A DNA stretch of 64,000 nucleotides. It comes from Halalkalicoccus sp. CGA53 (lineage in GTDB: Archaea; Halobacteriota; Halobacteria; Halobacteriales; Halalkalicoccaceae). Position numbers and translations under genes: made by a program. Numbering within the stretch: position 1 is the first letter of the stretch; every line of letters starts with the position of its first letter. The stretch lies in the NCBI RefSeq assembly GCF_036429475.1, contig NZ_CP144125.1, positions 1,612,001 to 1,676,000 on the forward strand, read 5' to 3'. Below the pieces are notes generated by a model, which did not search any database, had not been told where the DNA came from, and saw only the letters and a list, made by a program, of their open reading frames with translations. Shown here one piece after another: positions 50,055 through 57,508 of this stretch.

Positions 50055-51722
50055 TCAGTCGTCACCCCCCGCGGGGGCCGCCGCGAGGTCGATCTCGCCC
50101 GTCTTCATCGCCTCCGTCAGCCTCGGAAGCACCTCGAAGAGGTCGCCCTCGATGTAGTAATCGGAGAAGTCCTTGATCCGCGCGTCGTCGTCGGTGTTGA
50201 TCGAGACGACCGTCTCGGACTCGTCCATCCCGACCTTGTGCTGGACCGCCCCGGAGACGCCGGCGGCGATGTAGAGCTCCGGCTCGACGACGACGCCCGT
50301 CTCGCCGATCTGTCGTTCCTCGCTGACGTACTGCTCGACGTGGCCGTCGACCTGGTAGGAGGCGGTGACGATACCCCGTGTCAGCCCGAGCGCCGCGTCG
50401 TCGAACTGATCCACGAGCTCGAGCGCGAGTTCGATCCCTTTCGTCGGGTCGTCGCCGATCCCGCGTCCGATACAGACGATCACCTCGTGGCCGGTGATGT
50501 CCACACCCTCGTCGAGCACGTCGTGATCCGTGACCGAGACGCGGAACCACTCCTCCTCTAGATCGAGGTCGTGTTCGACCACCTCGCCCTCGCGCTCGGG
50601 GTCCGGCTCGGGGAGTTCGAAGCTCCCCGGGATCACCGACGCCCCCTGCGGGTGGAACTCGCGGTCGGGGTTGTCCAGACAGAGGATCGTCGAGTACTCG
50701 AAACCCGAGAAGTCCGGCCGCTTCATGTGCAGCACGCGCTCGAACTCGCGTTTCGAGCCCGCCTTCCCCGTCTTCGCGGGGTTGCTGATCGTCGTCTCGG
50801 TGATGTAGAGGTCAGAGCAGTCGCTCGCGAGCCCGCTGTCGAGTTCGCCCTGTACCTGCGCCGAGAGGTCGCGACCGTTGTTCGTCGCCGGGAAGAGCAC
50901 GTAGCGGGGTTCGTCGTACTGTCCGCCGTCGCGTTCGCGCCACTCGGCCTCCCTCGCGTCCTCTCCCTCGAGCGGCCGTGCGCCCCAGCGCGCCATGTCG
51001 CAGAAGATCTCGGTGTACGGCTTGTGGAGAAAGCGGGTGAGCCGGGGATCCTCGTGGACGACGACGACGTCCGCACCGTAGGCGATCACCTCGTCGGTCA
51101 GCCCCGCTATGTCCTCGCCGATCAGCACCGCGACGACCTGCTCGTCCTCGCCGTACGCCTCGTTGTACCCGTCCATCAGCTCGCGGGCCTTCCCGAGCAT
51201 CTCCCTGGAGACGTCGATCAGCTCGCCGTGCTGGGTCTCACAGTAGACCCACATGTCGCGGTAGTCGCCGCCGGAGAGCGCCTTGACGTACTGTTTGTCC
51301 TCCGTGGGGTGATCGAGGTCCGGGTGTTTCTCCTCGGGCGAGAGCCGTTCTTCGGGCTCCTCGTCCTCGTCGCTCTCGGCGACCGCGTCGATCCGCTTCT
51401 GAATCAGGCTCTTCGCGCTCTTTCTGTCCTCGCCCGCCTCCTCGGCCGCGATCAGCTCGCCCAGTCGCTCCGGGTCGTCGATGCCGCGGATCGCGTTGCC
51501 GAGTTCGGCGACCGTGAGCTCCGTGGGGTCGATCTCCTCGTCGACCTCCGCCTCCTCGCGGAGCTTCTCGATCCGGCTCTCGATCAGCGTCTTCACGTTC
51601 TCCCTGTCCTCGCCGGCCTCCTCGCGTGCGAGGATCTCCTCTAACTCCTCCGCGTCCTCGATCTCGCGGAGCGCAGGCCCGAGTTCGGCGATCTCGTACT
51701 CGCCGGGGTCGAACTCGGCCAT
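50055..51722 (-). CDS. etfA: Electron transfer flavoprotein alpha subunit with duplicated N-terminal module
   Basis: A 555-residue EtfA, much longer than the usual 320 or so. Residues 11-54 and 71-114 are two copies of one helical module (both with AELG, EEAGEDR and LI(E/Q)(S/K)RI). They precede the ETF domain, which starts near 145 (DYRDMWVYCETQHGELIDVS). The FAD-binding C-terminal part has AVQHKVGMDESETVVSINTD (about 492) and the canonical SDYYIEGDLFEVLP. A roughly 100-residue section (about 320-400) between these is also longer than usual. With EtfB it shuttles electrons to FixC. Confidence 0.93.
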   Translation of the reverse strand: MAEFDPGEYEIAELGPALREIEDAEELEEILAREEAGEDRENVKTLIESRIEKLREEAEVDEEIDPTELTVAELGNAIRGIDDPERLGELIAAEEAGEDRKSAKSLIQKRIDAVAESDEDEEPEERLSPEEKHPDLDHPTEDKQYVKALSGGDYRDMWVYCETQHGELIDVSREMLGKARELMDGYNEAYGEDEQVVAVLIGEDIAGLTDEVIAYGADVVVVHEDPRLTRFLHKPYTEIFCDMARWGARPLEGEDAREAEWRERDGGQYDEPRYVLFPATNNGRDLSAQVQGELDSGLASDCSDLYITETTISNPAKTGKAGSKREFERVLHMKRPDFSGFEYSTILCLDNPDREFHPQGASVIPGSFELPEPDPEREGEVVEHDLDLEEEWFRVSVTDHDVLDEGVDITGHEVIVCIGRGIGDDPTKGIELALELVDQFDDAALGLTRGIVTASYQVDGHVEQYVSEERQIGETGVVVEPELYIAAGVSGAVQHKVGMDESETVVSINTDDDARIKDFSDYYIEGDLFEVLPRLTEAMKTGEIDLAAAPAGGDD

Positions 51723-52583
51723 TCAGTCACCCCCCGCGAACGCGGTCATCGCCTCCGCCACCTCGGCCATCCCCTCGGGATCGCGCGCGTCCACCATCGT
51801 CGCCTCCCGCTCGGCGGGTGCCTTCGGGATCGGGTCGACCGACTCGACGATCGTCGGCGAGCCCGACAGCCCGATGTAGTCGGGATCGAGGTTCAGGTCG
51901 GCGTGGTCCCAGACGGTGAGGTGCTCTTCGTACTCCTCGGCGCGGCGTTTCGTCTCGGCACTGAGGTCCTTGTGGGTGAGCCGGTGGCTCGCCTTCCTGT
52001 ACGTCGGTTCGAACTCCGGGTCGGTGACGATGAACGCCGGGAGATCGCACTCGACGGTCTCGATCTCCTCGACGTCACCCTCCACGAGGCGTTTCGCCCG
52101 CACCGTCCGCTCGGCCTCGTCGACGTCCAGCGCGATGACGTGGGTGATCATCGGCCAGTCGAGACACCAGCAGGTCTGTGGGCCGGTGTGGCCGGTCTCG
52201 CCGTCGGCGGTCTTGAAGCCCGCGAACACCAGGTCCGGCGGCTCGACTTCGGCACCTACCTTCTCGATCCCGGTCGCGACGGTGATCGCCGTCGCCCACG
52301 TGTCGGCGGCGGCCATCTCGCGGTCCGAGAGCAGGTAGAGGTCGTCCGCGTAGATCTCCATCGCCTCCTGCAGGATCTCCTTGTAGCCCGGCGGCCCCAT
52401 GCTCATCGCGCTGACCCGGCCGCCGTGGCGGACCTTCGTCATCAGTGCCGCCCGGGCGGCGTAGGCATCGTTCGGGTTCATCACCGTGGGGGTCTTCCCC
52501 CGCTCCAAGTGGCCCTCCTCGTCGAACGAGACCTCTCCCTCGCTGAAGTCCGGAACGCCCTTCGTCATCACGACCGAGTGCAT
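51723..52583 (-). CDS. etfB: Electron transfer flavoprotein beta subunit
   Basis: A 286-residue EtfB, first gene of the operon. NPNDAYAARAALMTKVRHGG (about residues 37-56) and MGPPGYKEILQEAMEIYADD follow the family pattern. VLVFAGFKTADGETGHTGPQ-like sequence (PDLVFAGFKTADGETGHTG, about 122) is the conserved nucleotide-binding loop. It forms the heterodimer with EtfA that receives electrons from acyl-CoA and other dehydrogenases. Its stop is immediately followed by the etfA ATG. A likely promoter stands about 60 bases upstream. Confidence 0.95.
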   Translation of the reverse strand: MHSVVMTKGVPDFSEGEVSFDEEGHLERGKTPTVMNPNDAYAARAALMTKVRHGGRVSAMSMGPPGYKEILQEAMEIYADDLYLLSDREMAAADTWATAITVATGIEKVGAEVEPPDLVFAGFKTADGETGHTGPQTCWCLDWPMITHVIALDVDEAERTVRAKRLVEGDVEEIETVECDLPAFIVTDPEFEPTYRKASHRLTHKDLSAETKRRAEEYEEHLTVWDHADLNLDPDYIGLSGSPTIVESVDPIPKAPAEREATMVDARDPEGMAEVAEAMTAFAGGD

Positions 52584-52643
52584 CGTCCCTCCCGATCCGT
52601 GGTCACTGGTCCCATTGTACGGCGGGTGGTTTGGGACGACCCG

Positions 52644-52651
52644 TTATTATA
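52644..52651 (-). promoter_or_regulatory. TATA box of the etf operon
   Basis: On the minus strand TATAATAA lies about 61-68 bases before the etfB ATG. The transcript would therefore have a leader of roughly 35-40 bases, unlike the leaderless genes nearby. Confidence 0.5.
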
Positions 52652-52749
52652 GTATCGCCGGCCGGCTCGGACCCGCAGGCGACGTGGGGTCGCCCCCGAC
52701 CACGGCCGCGACGCTCGACGTCGTCGGACGGTCATGCCGAGTCGATTCG

Positions 52750-52828
52750 TACGGACTGCTGTACCTGTTTAGCGCTCGGACCGGTACCTGCCTCTCGGTT
52801 CGAGTGGTACGGACGGACAGCAGTCCGT
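52750..52828. repeat. Dispersed intergenic repeat of about 80 bases, copy B
   Basis: The element has perfect 12-base inverted ends, ACGGACTGCTGT (52751-52762) and ACAGCAGTCCGT (52817-52828), separated by 54 bases. Its left 35 bases match copy A at 28399 with few differences, and the two right ends are also similar. It directly abuts the stop codon of the bactofilin-like gene and lies upstream of the etf promoter. Confidence 0.55.
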
Positions 52829-52829
52829 C

Positions 52830-53717
52830 TCAGACCTCGTCCACGTTCCCGCTTCGCGCGAGCGTCATCTCCCCGCGGGCGCGCATCGCGCCGTCGACGG
52901 TCGCCTCCGGGTCGAAGGTGAGCGCGTCACAGGAGACGTCCCCGCGAACGCGCGAACTCGGCGCGAGGGCGACGGTCCCGCTTCTGGTGGTAACGTCGCC
53001 GTGGACGACCGTCCCCTCCCCGACGGTGACGTCCCCACGGGCGCGCAGGCTCCCGAACAGCTCGCAGTTCTCGCCGACGTCGATCGACTCCGCACGGAAG
53101 TTGCCGTGGAGCCGACAGTCGTTCCCGATCCTCGCCGGCGCCGAGACCCGCCAGGCGTCGTCCGAGACGGTCGACCCTCGCGGGATCGCGAGCGGTTCGA
53201 CCTCGTCGGCTTCCTCCTCGACGAGCTCCGAGAGCAGTTCGTCGGCTGCCTCCTCCTCGCCGATTCTGAGTAACTGCGCGAGGTAGATGAAAAGGAAGAC
53301 GACCGTCGGCATCGGATTCCTGATGACGATCCAGCCGTTGGCCTCGAACCCCTCGGTTATCTCTACGTCGTCGCCGATGTCGAGGTCGCCGCCGACGACC
53401 AGCCGGCCGTCGATCCTGACGCGCTCGCCGAGGTAGGCGTCGCGCTCGACGAGCACGTTGTCCGCGACCGACGACCACATGTCGAGCCGGCAGTCGCCCT
53501 CGGCCTCGATGTGGCCGTCGAACGTCACCCGTTCGCCCGCGACGACGGTCTTCCCTCTGACCCCGAACTCGACGGTGCTCTGGCCGCCGACGAGTACGTC
53601 GCCGTCGGTCACGAGGTCGTGTTCCTCGCCCCGCGTGCCGTCGGGGATCACGAGTTCGTCGAGCGGATCGGTTCTCCCTCCGAGTTGCACGTCACCCTCT
53701 GCGCACGCCCGGGGCAT
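52830..53717 (-). CDS. Bactofilin-like polymer-forming protein with a hydrophobic insertion
   Basis: A 295-residue protein. Two beta-helix stretches with short repeating turns surround a central segment. The first is about residues 12-130 (GDVLVGGQSTVEFGVRGKTV, then GDLDIGDDVEITEG). The second is about 185-290 (GNDCRLHGNFRAESIDVGEN, then GDVTVGEGTVVHGDV). The centre holds a hydrophobic run PMPTVVFLFIYLAQLLRIG (about 142-160) and an acidic helix. Bactofilins polymerise through the beta helix. A membrane-touching insertion in the middle is unusual. The ATG at 53717 is chosen because the eight residues before it are not conserved-looking. Confidence 0.72.
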   Translation of the reverse strand: MPRACAEGDVQLGGRTDPLDELVIPDGTRGEEHDLVTDGDVLVGGQSTVEFGVRGKTVVAGERVTFDGHIEAEGDCRLDMWSSVADNVLVERDAYLGERVRIDGRLVVGGDLDIGDDVEITEGFEANGWIVIRNPMPTVVFLFIYLAQLLRIGEEEAADELLSELVEEEADEVEPLAIPRGSTVSDDAWRVSAPARIGNDCRLHGNFRAESIDVGENCELFGSLRARGDVTVGEGTVVHGDVTTRSGTVALAPSSRVRGDVSCDALTFDPEATVDGAMRARGEMTLARSGNVDEV

Positions 53718-53789
53718 AAACCTCCTGTCGGTCGGACACACGTCAGACTCCAGCGACCGGCTGCCGTCGGTGTCACCGATGACGAGACG

Positions 53790-53797
53790 TTTTTATC
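53790..53797 (+). promoter_or_regulatory. TATA box of the DUF5800 gene
   Basis: TTTTTATC is centred about 26 bases before the ATG at 53819, a clear leaderless haloarchaeal promoter. Confidence 0.5.
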
Positions 53798-53818
53798 CCC
53801 GAGCGGGCTACGCGGCCC

Positions 53819-54013
53819 ATGACCAGCATCGCCATCGACGACGACGGCGTCGACGTCGTCCACGAGGGCACCGAGTTCCGCCTCGAACGCGAGCTGATCG
53901 AGGAAGCCACCGAAAAATCCTACTACGACGTCACCGACCACGAGATCCTCCGGATCATCGAGAAGGACCCGGAGCTCTCGGGCGAGGCGCGTCGCGTCGG
54001 GGACATCATTTAA
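53819..54013 (+). CDS. Small DUF5800-type protein
   Basis: A 64-residue protein, starting MTSIAIDDDGVDVVHEGTEF and ending in LSGEARRVGDII. The short N-terminal beta hairpin is followed by two helices (RELIEEATEKSYYDVTDHEI). It matches my memory of DUF5800, a small family confined to haloarchaea. Ribosome or nucleic-acid binding is possible but not shown. The next small gene begins 23 bases after its stop on the same strand. Confidence 0.75.
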   Translation: MTSIAIDDDGVDVVHEGTEFRLERELIEEATEKSYYDVTDHEILRIIEKDPELSGEARRVGDII

Positions 54014-54036
54014 GTAACGGGCGGCGAAGGGCCGGT

Positions 54037-54168
54037 ATGGACCGCTCGACACTCGATCACCCCGCGTTCAGAACGGCCCTCGGGACGGGCCTCGGCTACG
54101 GCCTGATCCTGCTCGTCATGTTCGTCGCGCTCTTTCTCGTCCCGTACGCGATCTTCGTCGCGCTGTAG
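54037..54168 (+). CDS. Small one-helix membrane protein
   Basis: A 43-residue protein that starts MDRSTLDHPAFRTALGTGLG. Its hydrophobic run (residues 20-42) ends in IFVAL. The preceding D-H-P-A-F-R-T-A-L pattern and tight position after the DUF5800 gene suggest a conserved haloarchaeal pair. The function is unknown. The 214 bases between this gene and the proteasome ATPase gene hold nothing I recognise. Confidence 0.65.
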   Translation: MDRSTLDHPAFRTALGTGLGYGLILLVMFVALFLVPYAIFVAL

Positions 54169-54382
54169 CGGGAGCTCCGGCCCGTTTCGGGCCTCGCGCT
54201 CCCCCGACGACCCGGGAGCGTCGCGCCCGCGCCCACGGTGACGCCGTCCTCGAGCGTCGGTGACGTTTCTCCTCCGCGAGCGAATCGCCACCGGGTCTCC
54301 CGCCATCGCCGTTCGGACGTCCTCGCACACCCGTCGGTACGTGAGCGGTGGTGTACGCGGGCGGGGAGTACTATCCCTCGTC

Positions 54383-55597
54383 TCAGGCGAACGTCGCGGA
54401 GACGTCGGCGTCCTCGTCGTTCTCCGCCTGAACCTTCTCCCAGGCGGCCTCGAAGTCGGTCATCCGGATCTCGGTGCGGTCGTCGCGGATCGCGAACATC
54501 CCCGCCTCCGTACAGATCGCCTTGATGTCGGCCCCGGAGGCCTCCTCGGCGGCCTCGGCGAGGTCGGAGAACTCGACGTCGTCGGCGACGTTCATCCCGC
54601 GGGTGTGGATCTCGAAGATGAGTTCGCGGCCCTCGGCGTCGGGTTTCGGCACCTCGATGAGTCGGTCGAACCGGCCCGGCCGGAGGATCGCGCGGTCGAG
54701 CATGTCGAAGCGATTGGTCGCGGCGATGATACGGATCTCGCCGCGTTCCTCGAAGCCGTCCATCTCCGAGAGGAGCTGCATCATCGTCCGCTGGACCTCG
54801 GCGTCGCCCGAGGTCTTCGACTCGGTCCGCTTGGAGGCGATCGCGTCGATCTCGTCGATGAACAGCACCGCCGGCTCGTGCGCGCGGGCGACCTCGAAGA
54901 GGTCACGAACCAGCTTCGCACCCTCGCCGATGAACTTGTGGACCAGCTCGGAGCCGGCCATCTTGATGAACGTCGCGTCGGTCTCGTTCGCGACCGCCTT
55001 GGCCATCAACGTCTTTCCCGTACCGGGCGGGCCGTAGAGCAACACACCGGACGGTGGCTCGATTCCCACCTCTTCGAACTGATCCGGCTTCAACAGCGGA
55101 AGCTCCACCGTCTCTCTGACCTCGTTCAGCTGCTCGTCGAGCCCGCCGATGTCCGCGTAGGTCACCTCGGGACTGGTCTCGACCTGCATCACGCGGGCGC
55201 GGACGTCGGTCTCCCCGTCGAGGGCCTTCACGATCGACAGCGAGTTGTTCACCGCCACTCTACTGTCCGGTTCGAGGTCGGCGCGCATCTCCTCGGTGAC
55301 CTCGGTCAGCGCCTCCTGATTGTTGCCGTGCTGTTTGATGATGACGCCCTCGTCGGTCAGCTCCTGGACCGTGGCGATAAAGAGCGGCGACTGTTTGAGC
55401 TTCTTGTTCTCGTGGGTGAGCCGTTCGAGTTTCTGCTGGTACTTGTTGTTCTCTGCGTTCGCGTCGAGCAACTTATCGCGCATCTCCTCGTTCTGGGACT
55501 CGATGATCGAGAGGCGGTCGCGCAACGCCTCGATCTTGTCCTGTTTCGACGCGTCGTCCTCGTACGGGAGGTCGACGTCCTCGACGGTGTCGGTCAT
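54383..55597 (-). CDS. pan: Proteasome-activating nucleotidase (PAN)
   Basis: A 404-residue AAA+ ATPase that unfolds proteins and feeds them into the 20S proteasome. Residues 15-70 are the N-terminal coiled coil (IEALRDRLSIIESQNEEMRD), and 75-140 the OB domain. Walker A is GPPGTGKT (about 191), Walker B LFIDEID (about 246), and the arginine-finger region is RPGRFDRLIEV. The C-terminus is SATFA, a variant of the HbYX motif that docks into the proteasome. The start at 55597 (MTDTVEDVD) avoids 22 upstream residues without PAN character. The minus-strand TCTTATGAATC near 55620 may be its TATA region. Confidence 0.95.
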   Translation of the reverse strand: MTDTVEDVDLPYEDDASKQDKIEALRDRLSIIESQNEEMRDKLLDANAENNKYQQKLERLTHENKKLKQSPLFIATVQELTDEGVIIKQHGNNQEALTEVTEEMRADLEPDSRVAVNNSLSIVKALDGETDVRARVMQVETSPEVTYADIGGLDEQLNEVRETVELPLLKPDQFEEVGIEPPSGVLLYGPPGTGKTLMAKAVANETDATFIKMAGSELVHKFIGEGAKLVRDLFEVARAHEPAVLFIDEIDAIASKRTESKTSGDAEVQRTMMQLLSEMDGFEERGEIRIIAATNRFDMLDRAILRPGRFDRLIEVPKPDAEGRELIFEIHTRGMNVADDVEFSDLAEAAEEASGADIKAICTEAGMFAIRDDRTEIRMTDFEAAWEKVQAENDEDADVSATFA

Positions 55598-55710
55598 TGG
55601 GCTGTAATAAGGCGCTGATTCATAAGAGGTTTCGGGTCGTTCCGGGAAGCCCCCTCGATCCACCCCGTCGCGCCCGGAAGATGCCCAATGGTTATATTTT
55701 GAAACGACAA

Positions 55711-55718
55711 CTATTATC
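55711..55718 (+). promoter_or_regulatory. TATA-like box before the winged-helix gene
   Basis: CTATTATC is centred about 32 bases before the ATG at 55746, in a visibly A/T-rich stretch (55690-55720). A second candidate, TTATATTT, stands at 55692-55699. Confidence 0.35.
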
Positions 55719-55745
55719 GTCTCGTATTCCGTAGGCGACTACCAC

Positions 55746-56012
55746 ATGAGTACGTCAGAGGCGACCTCAGGTGAGACCGACCCCGGCTGGGAGGCGGTGC
55801 GGGAGCTTCCCCCGAGTGCGAAGCTCGTCGCGAAGGTCCTCGAGTACCAGGAGACGCTGACGCAGAGCCAGCTCGCCGAAGAAACCCTGCTCCCGCCGCG
55901 CACCGTCAGATACGCGCTGAACCGACTCGAGGAGGTGGGCGTCGTCGAATCGCGCTTCTCCTTTTCGGACGCGAGGAAACGACTCTACTCGCTCTCGATC
56001 GACGCGCGCTGA
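55746..56012 (+). CDS. Winged-helix transcription regulator (MarR-like)
   Basis: An 88-residue protein. After a short acidic N-terminus, residues 22-88 form a winged helix: SAKLVAKVLEYQETLTQSQL, then PRTVRYALNRLEEVGVVESR and a hairpin SFSDARKRLYSL. The TVRYALNRLEEVGVV part is the recognition helix. It is the only domain, as in small haloarchaeal MarR/TrmB-like regulators. It precedes the mre11-rad50 genes on the same strand by 75 bases and could regulate them. Confidence 0.85.
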   Translation: MSTSEATSGETDPGWEAVRELPPSAKLVAKVLEYQETLTQSQLAEETLLPPRTVRYALNRLEEVGVVESRFSFSDARKRLYSLSIDAR

Positions 56013-56086
56013 CCCACCGGTTCACTCCGCTCACTTTCACCCCGCTCTCAGAACCCCTTTAGGCGAGGGTGGGGTAGGGACGGGGG

Positions 56087-57508
56087 ATGACACGGGTGAT
56101 CCACACCGGCGACACCCACATCGGCTACCGGCAGTACCACCGAGAGGAGCGCCGGGCCGACTTCCTCGCCGCCTTCGAACGGGTGATCGACGACGCGATC
56201 GACGAGGACGTCGACGCCGTGGTCCACGCCGGCGACCTCTTTCACGACCGCCGACCCGACCTGGTCGACCTCCTCGGGACGCTCGACGCCCTCCGGACGC
56301 TCGAGGGTGCAGGAATCCCGTTCCTCGCCATCGTCGGCAACCACGAGGGGACGAGAAGCGACCAGTGGCTCGACCTCTACGAACGCCTCGGCCTCGCGAC
56401 CCGTCTCGACGCGTGCGGGACCGTGGTGGGAGAGGTCAGCTTCTACGGCCTCGACCACGTCCCCGAGTCCCAGCGCGAGGAGCTCTCCTACGAGTTCGAG
56501 CCCACGGAGAGCGAGTTCGCCGTCCTCGTATCGCACGGCCTGTTCGAGCCGTTCGCCCACGCGAACTGGGACACCGAGGAGCTCCTCTCGCGCTCGACGG
56601 TCGAGTTCGACGCCCTGCTCCTCGGCGACAACCACGTGCCCGGTCAGCAGCGGGTCGACGAGACGTGGGTCACCTACCCCGGCTCGACCGAGCGCGCGAG
56701 CGCGAGCGAGGAGGACGACCGTGGCTACAACCTCGTCACGTTCGACGACGGTTCGAGCGGGGACGAGAGCGGCGAACGGACCACGGGCGACGGCGTCAGG
56801 ATCGCCCGCCGGGGGATCGAGACGCGTCCGTTCGTCTTCTGCGATGTCGACCTCGGCGAGGGCGAGGGGGTCGACCGCGTGCTCGAACGCGTCGGCCAGC
56901 ACGAACTCGAGGACGCGGTCGTGATCGTCCGTGTCGCGGGGGAGGGCGAGCCGATCACCCCCGCGGAGGTCGAACGGTACGCGACCGACCGCGGCGCGCT
57001 CGTCGCGCGGATGTACGACCGTCGGGAGGTCGAATCGGGTACCGAGATCGACGTCTCGTTCGCCGACCCCGACGAGGCGGTCAGAGAGCGGGTGCGGGAG
57101 ATGGGGCTCAGCCCGGTCGCGAGCGCGGTCGACGAGACGGTCAGGGCGAGCAAGCTGGCCGACTCGACCGTCCGGATGGCGGTCGCCGACACGGTTCGGG
57201 AGCGCCTCGACGACCTGGATGCGTTCGAGGGGGTGGACGAGTCGAAAGCAGAGGAGGGGGCGGTCTCGGGGACGGAGGCCGACCTCCGAACGGGGGCGGA
57301 AGACGATCCGGCGGAGGACACGAGTGAATCCCGTGGAGCCACGGAGACGGTCGACGGTGCCGAGGCGGACGGTCGTGACGGTGCCGCGACGGCGGTCGGG
57401 CGCTCGGAGGCTGCCGAGGCGGCGAGTGACGGCGGCGAGGAGAGCGAGCCGGGGGAGACCGAGGACTCCGAGGGCGACGACCAGCGTTCGATGGAGGAGT
57501 ACCTGTGA
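56087..57508 (+). CDS. mre11: DNA repair nuclease Mre11
   Basis: A 473-residue Mre11. The phosphoesterase motifs are GDTHIGYRQYHREERRADF (about residues 8-26), HAGDLFHDRRPD (about 47), VGNHEG (about 84), SHGLFEPFAHANW (about 148) and a GDNHVPGQQRV segment (about 184) in place of the usual GHxH form. A capping domain follows. The last 100 residues are acidic and disordered and end in RSMEEYL, possibly the Rad50-binding end. With Rad50 it processes broken DNA ends using two metal ions. It ends inside the start of rad50 (four-base overlap). Confidence 0.95.
   Translation: MTRVIHTGDTHIGYRQYHREERRADFLAAFERVIDDAIDEDVDAVVHAGDLFHDRRPDLVDLLGTLDALRTLEGAGIPFLAIVGNHEGTRSDQWLDLYERLGLATRLDACGTVVGEVSFYGLDHVPESQREELSYEFEPTESEFAVLVSHGLFEPFAHANWDTEELLSRSTVEFDALLLGDNHVPGQQRVDETWVTYPGSTERASASEEDDRGYNLVTFDDGSSGDESGERTTGDGVRIARRGIETRPFVFCDVDLGEGEGVDRVLERVGQHELEDAVVIVRVAGEGEPITPAEVERYATDRGALVARMYDRREVESGTEIDVSFADPDEAVRERVREMGLSPVASAVDETVRASKLADSTVRMAVADTVRERLDDLDAFEGVDESKAEEGAVSGTEADLRTGAEDDPAEDTSESRGATETVDGAEADGRDGAATAVGRSEAAEAASDGGEESEPGETEDSEGDDQRSMEEYL

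Noticed and set aside
55598-55663. N-terminal extension of the proteasome ATPase gene
   Set aside because: The additional 22 residues lie over the A/T-rich promoter-like stretch and do not resemble the PAN N-terminus.
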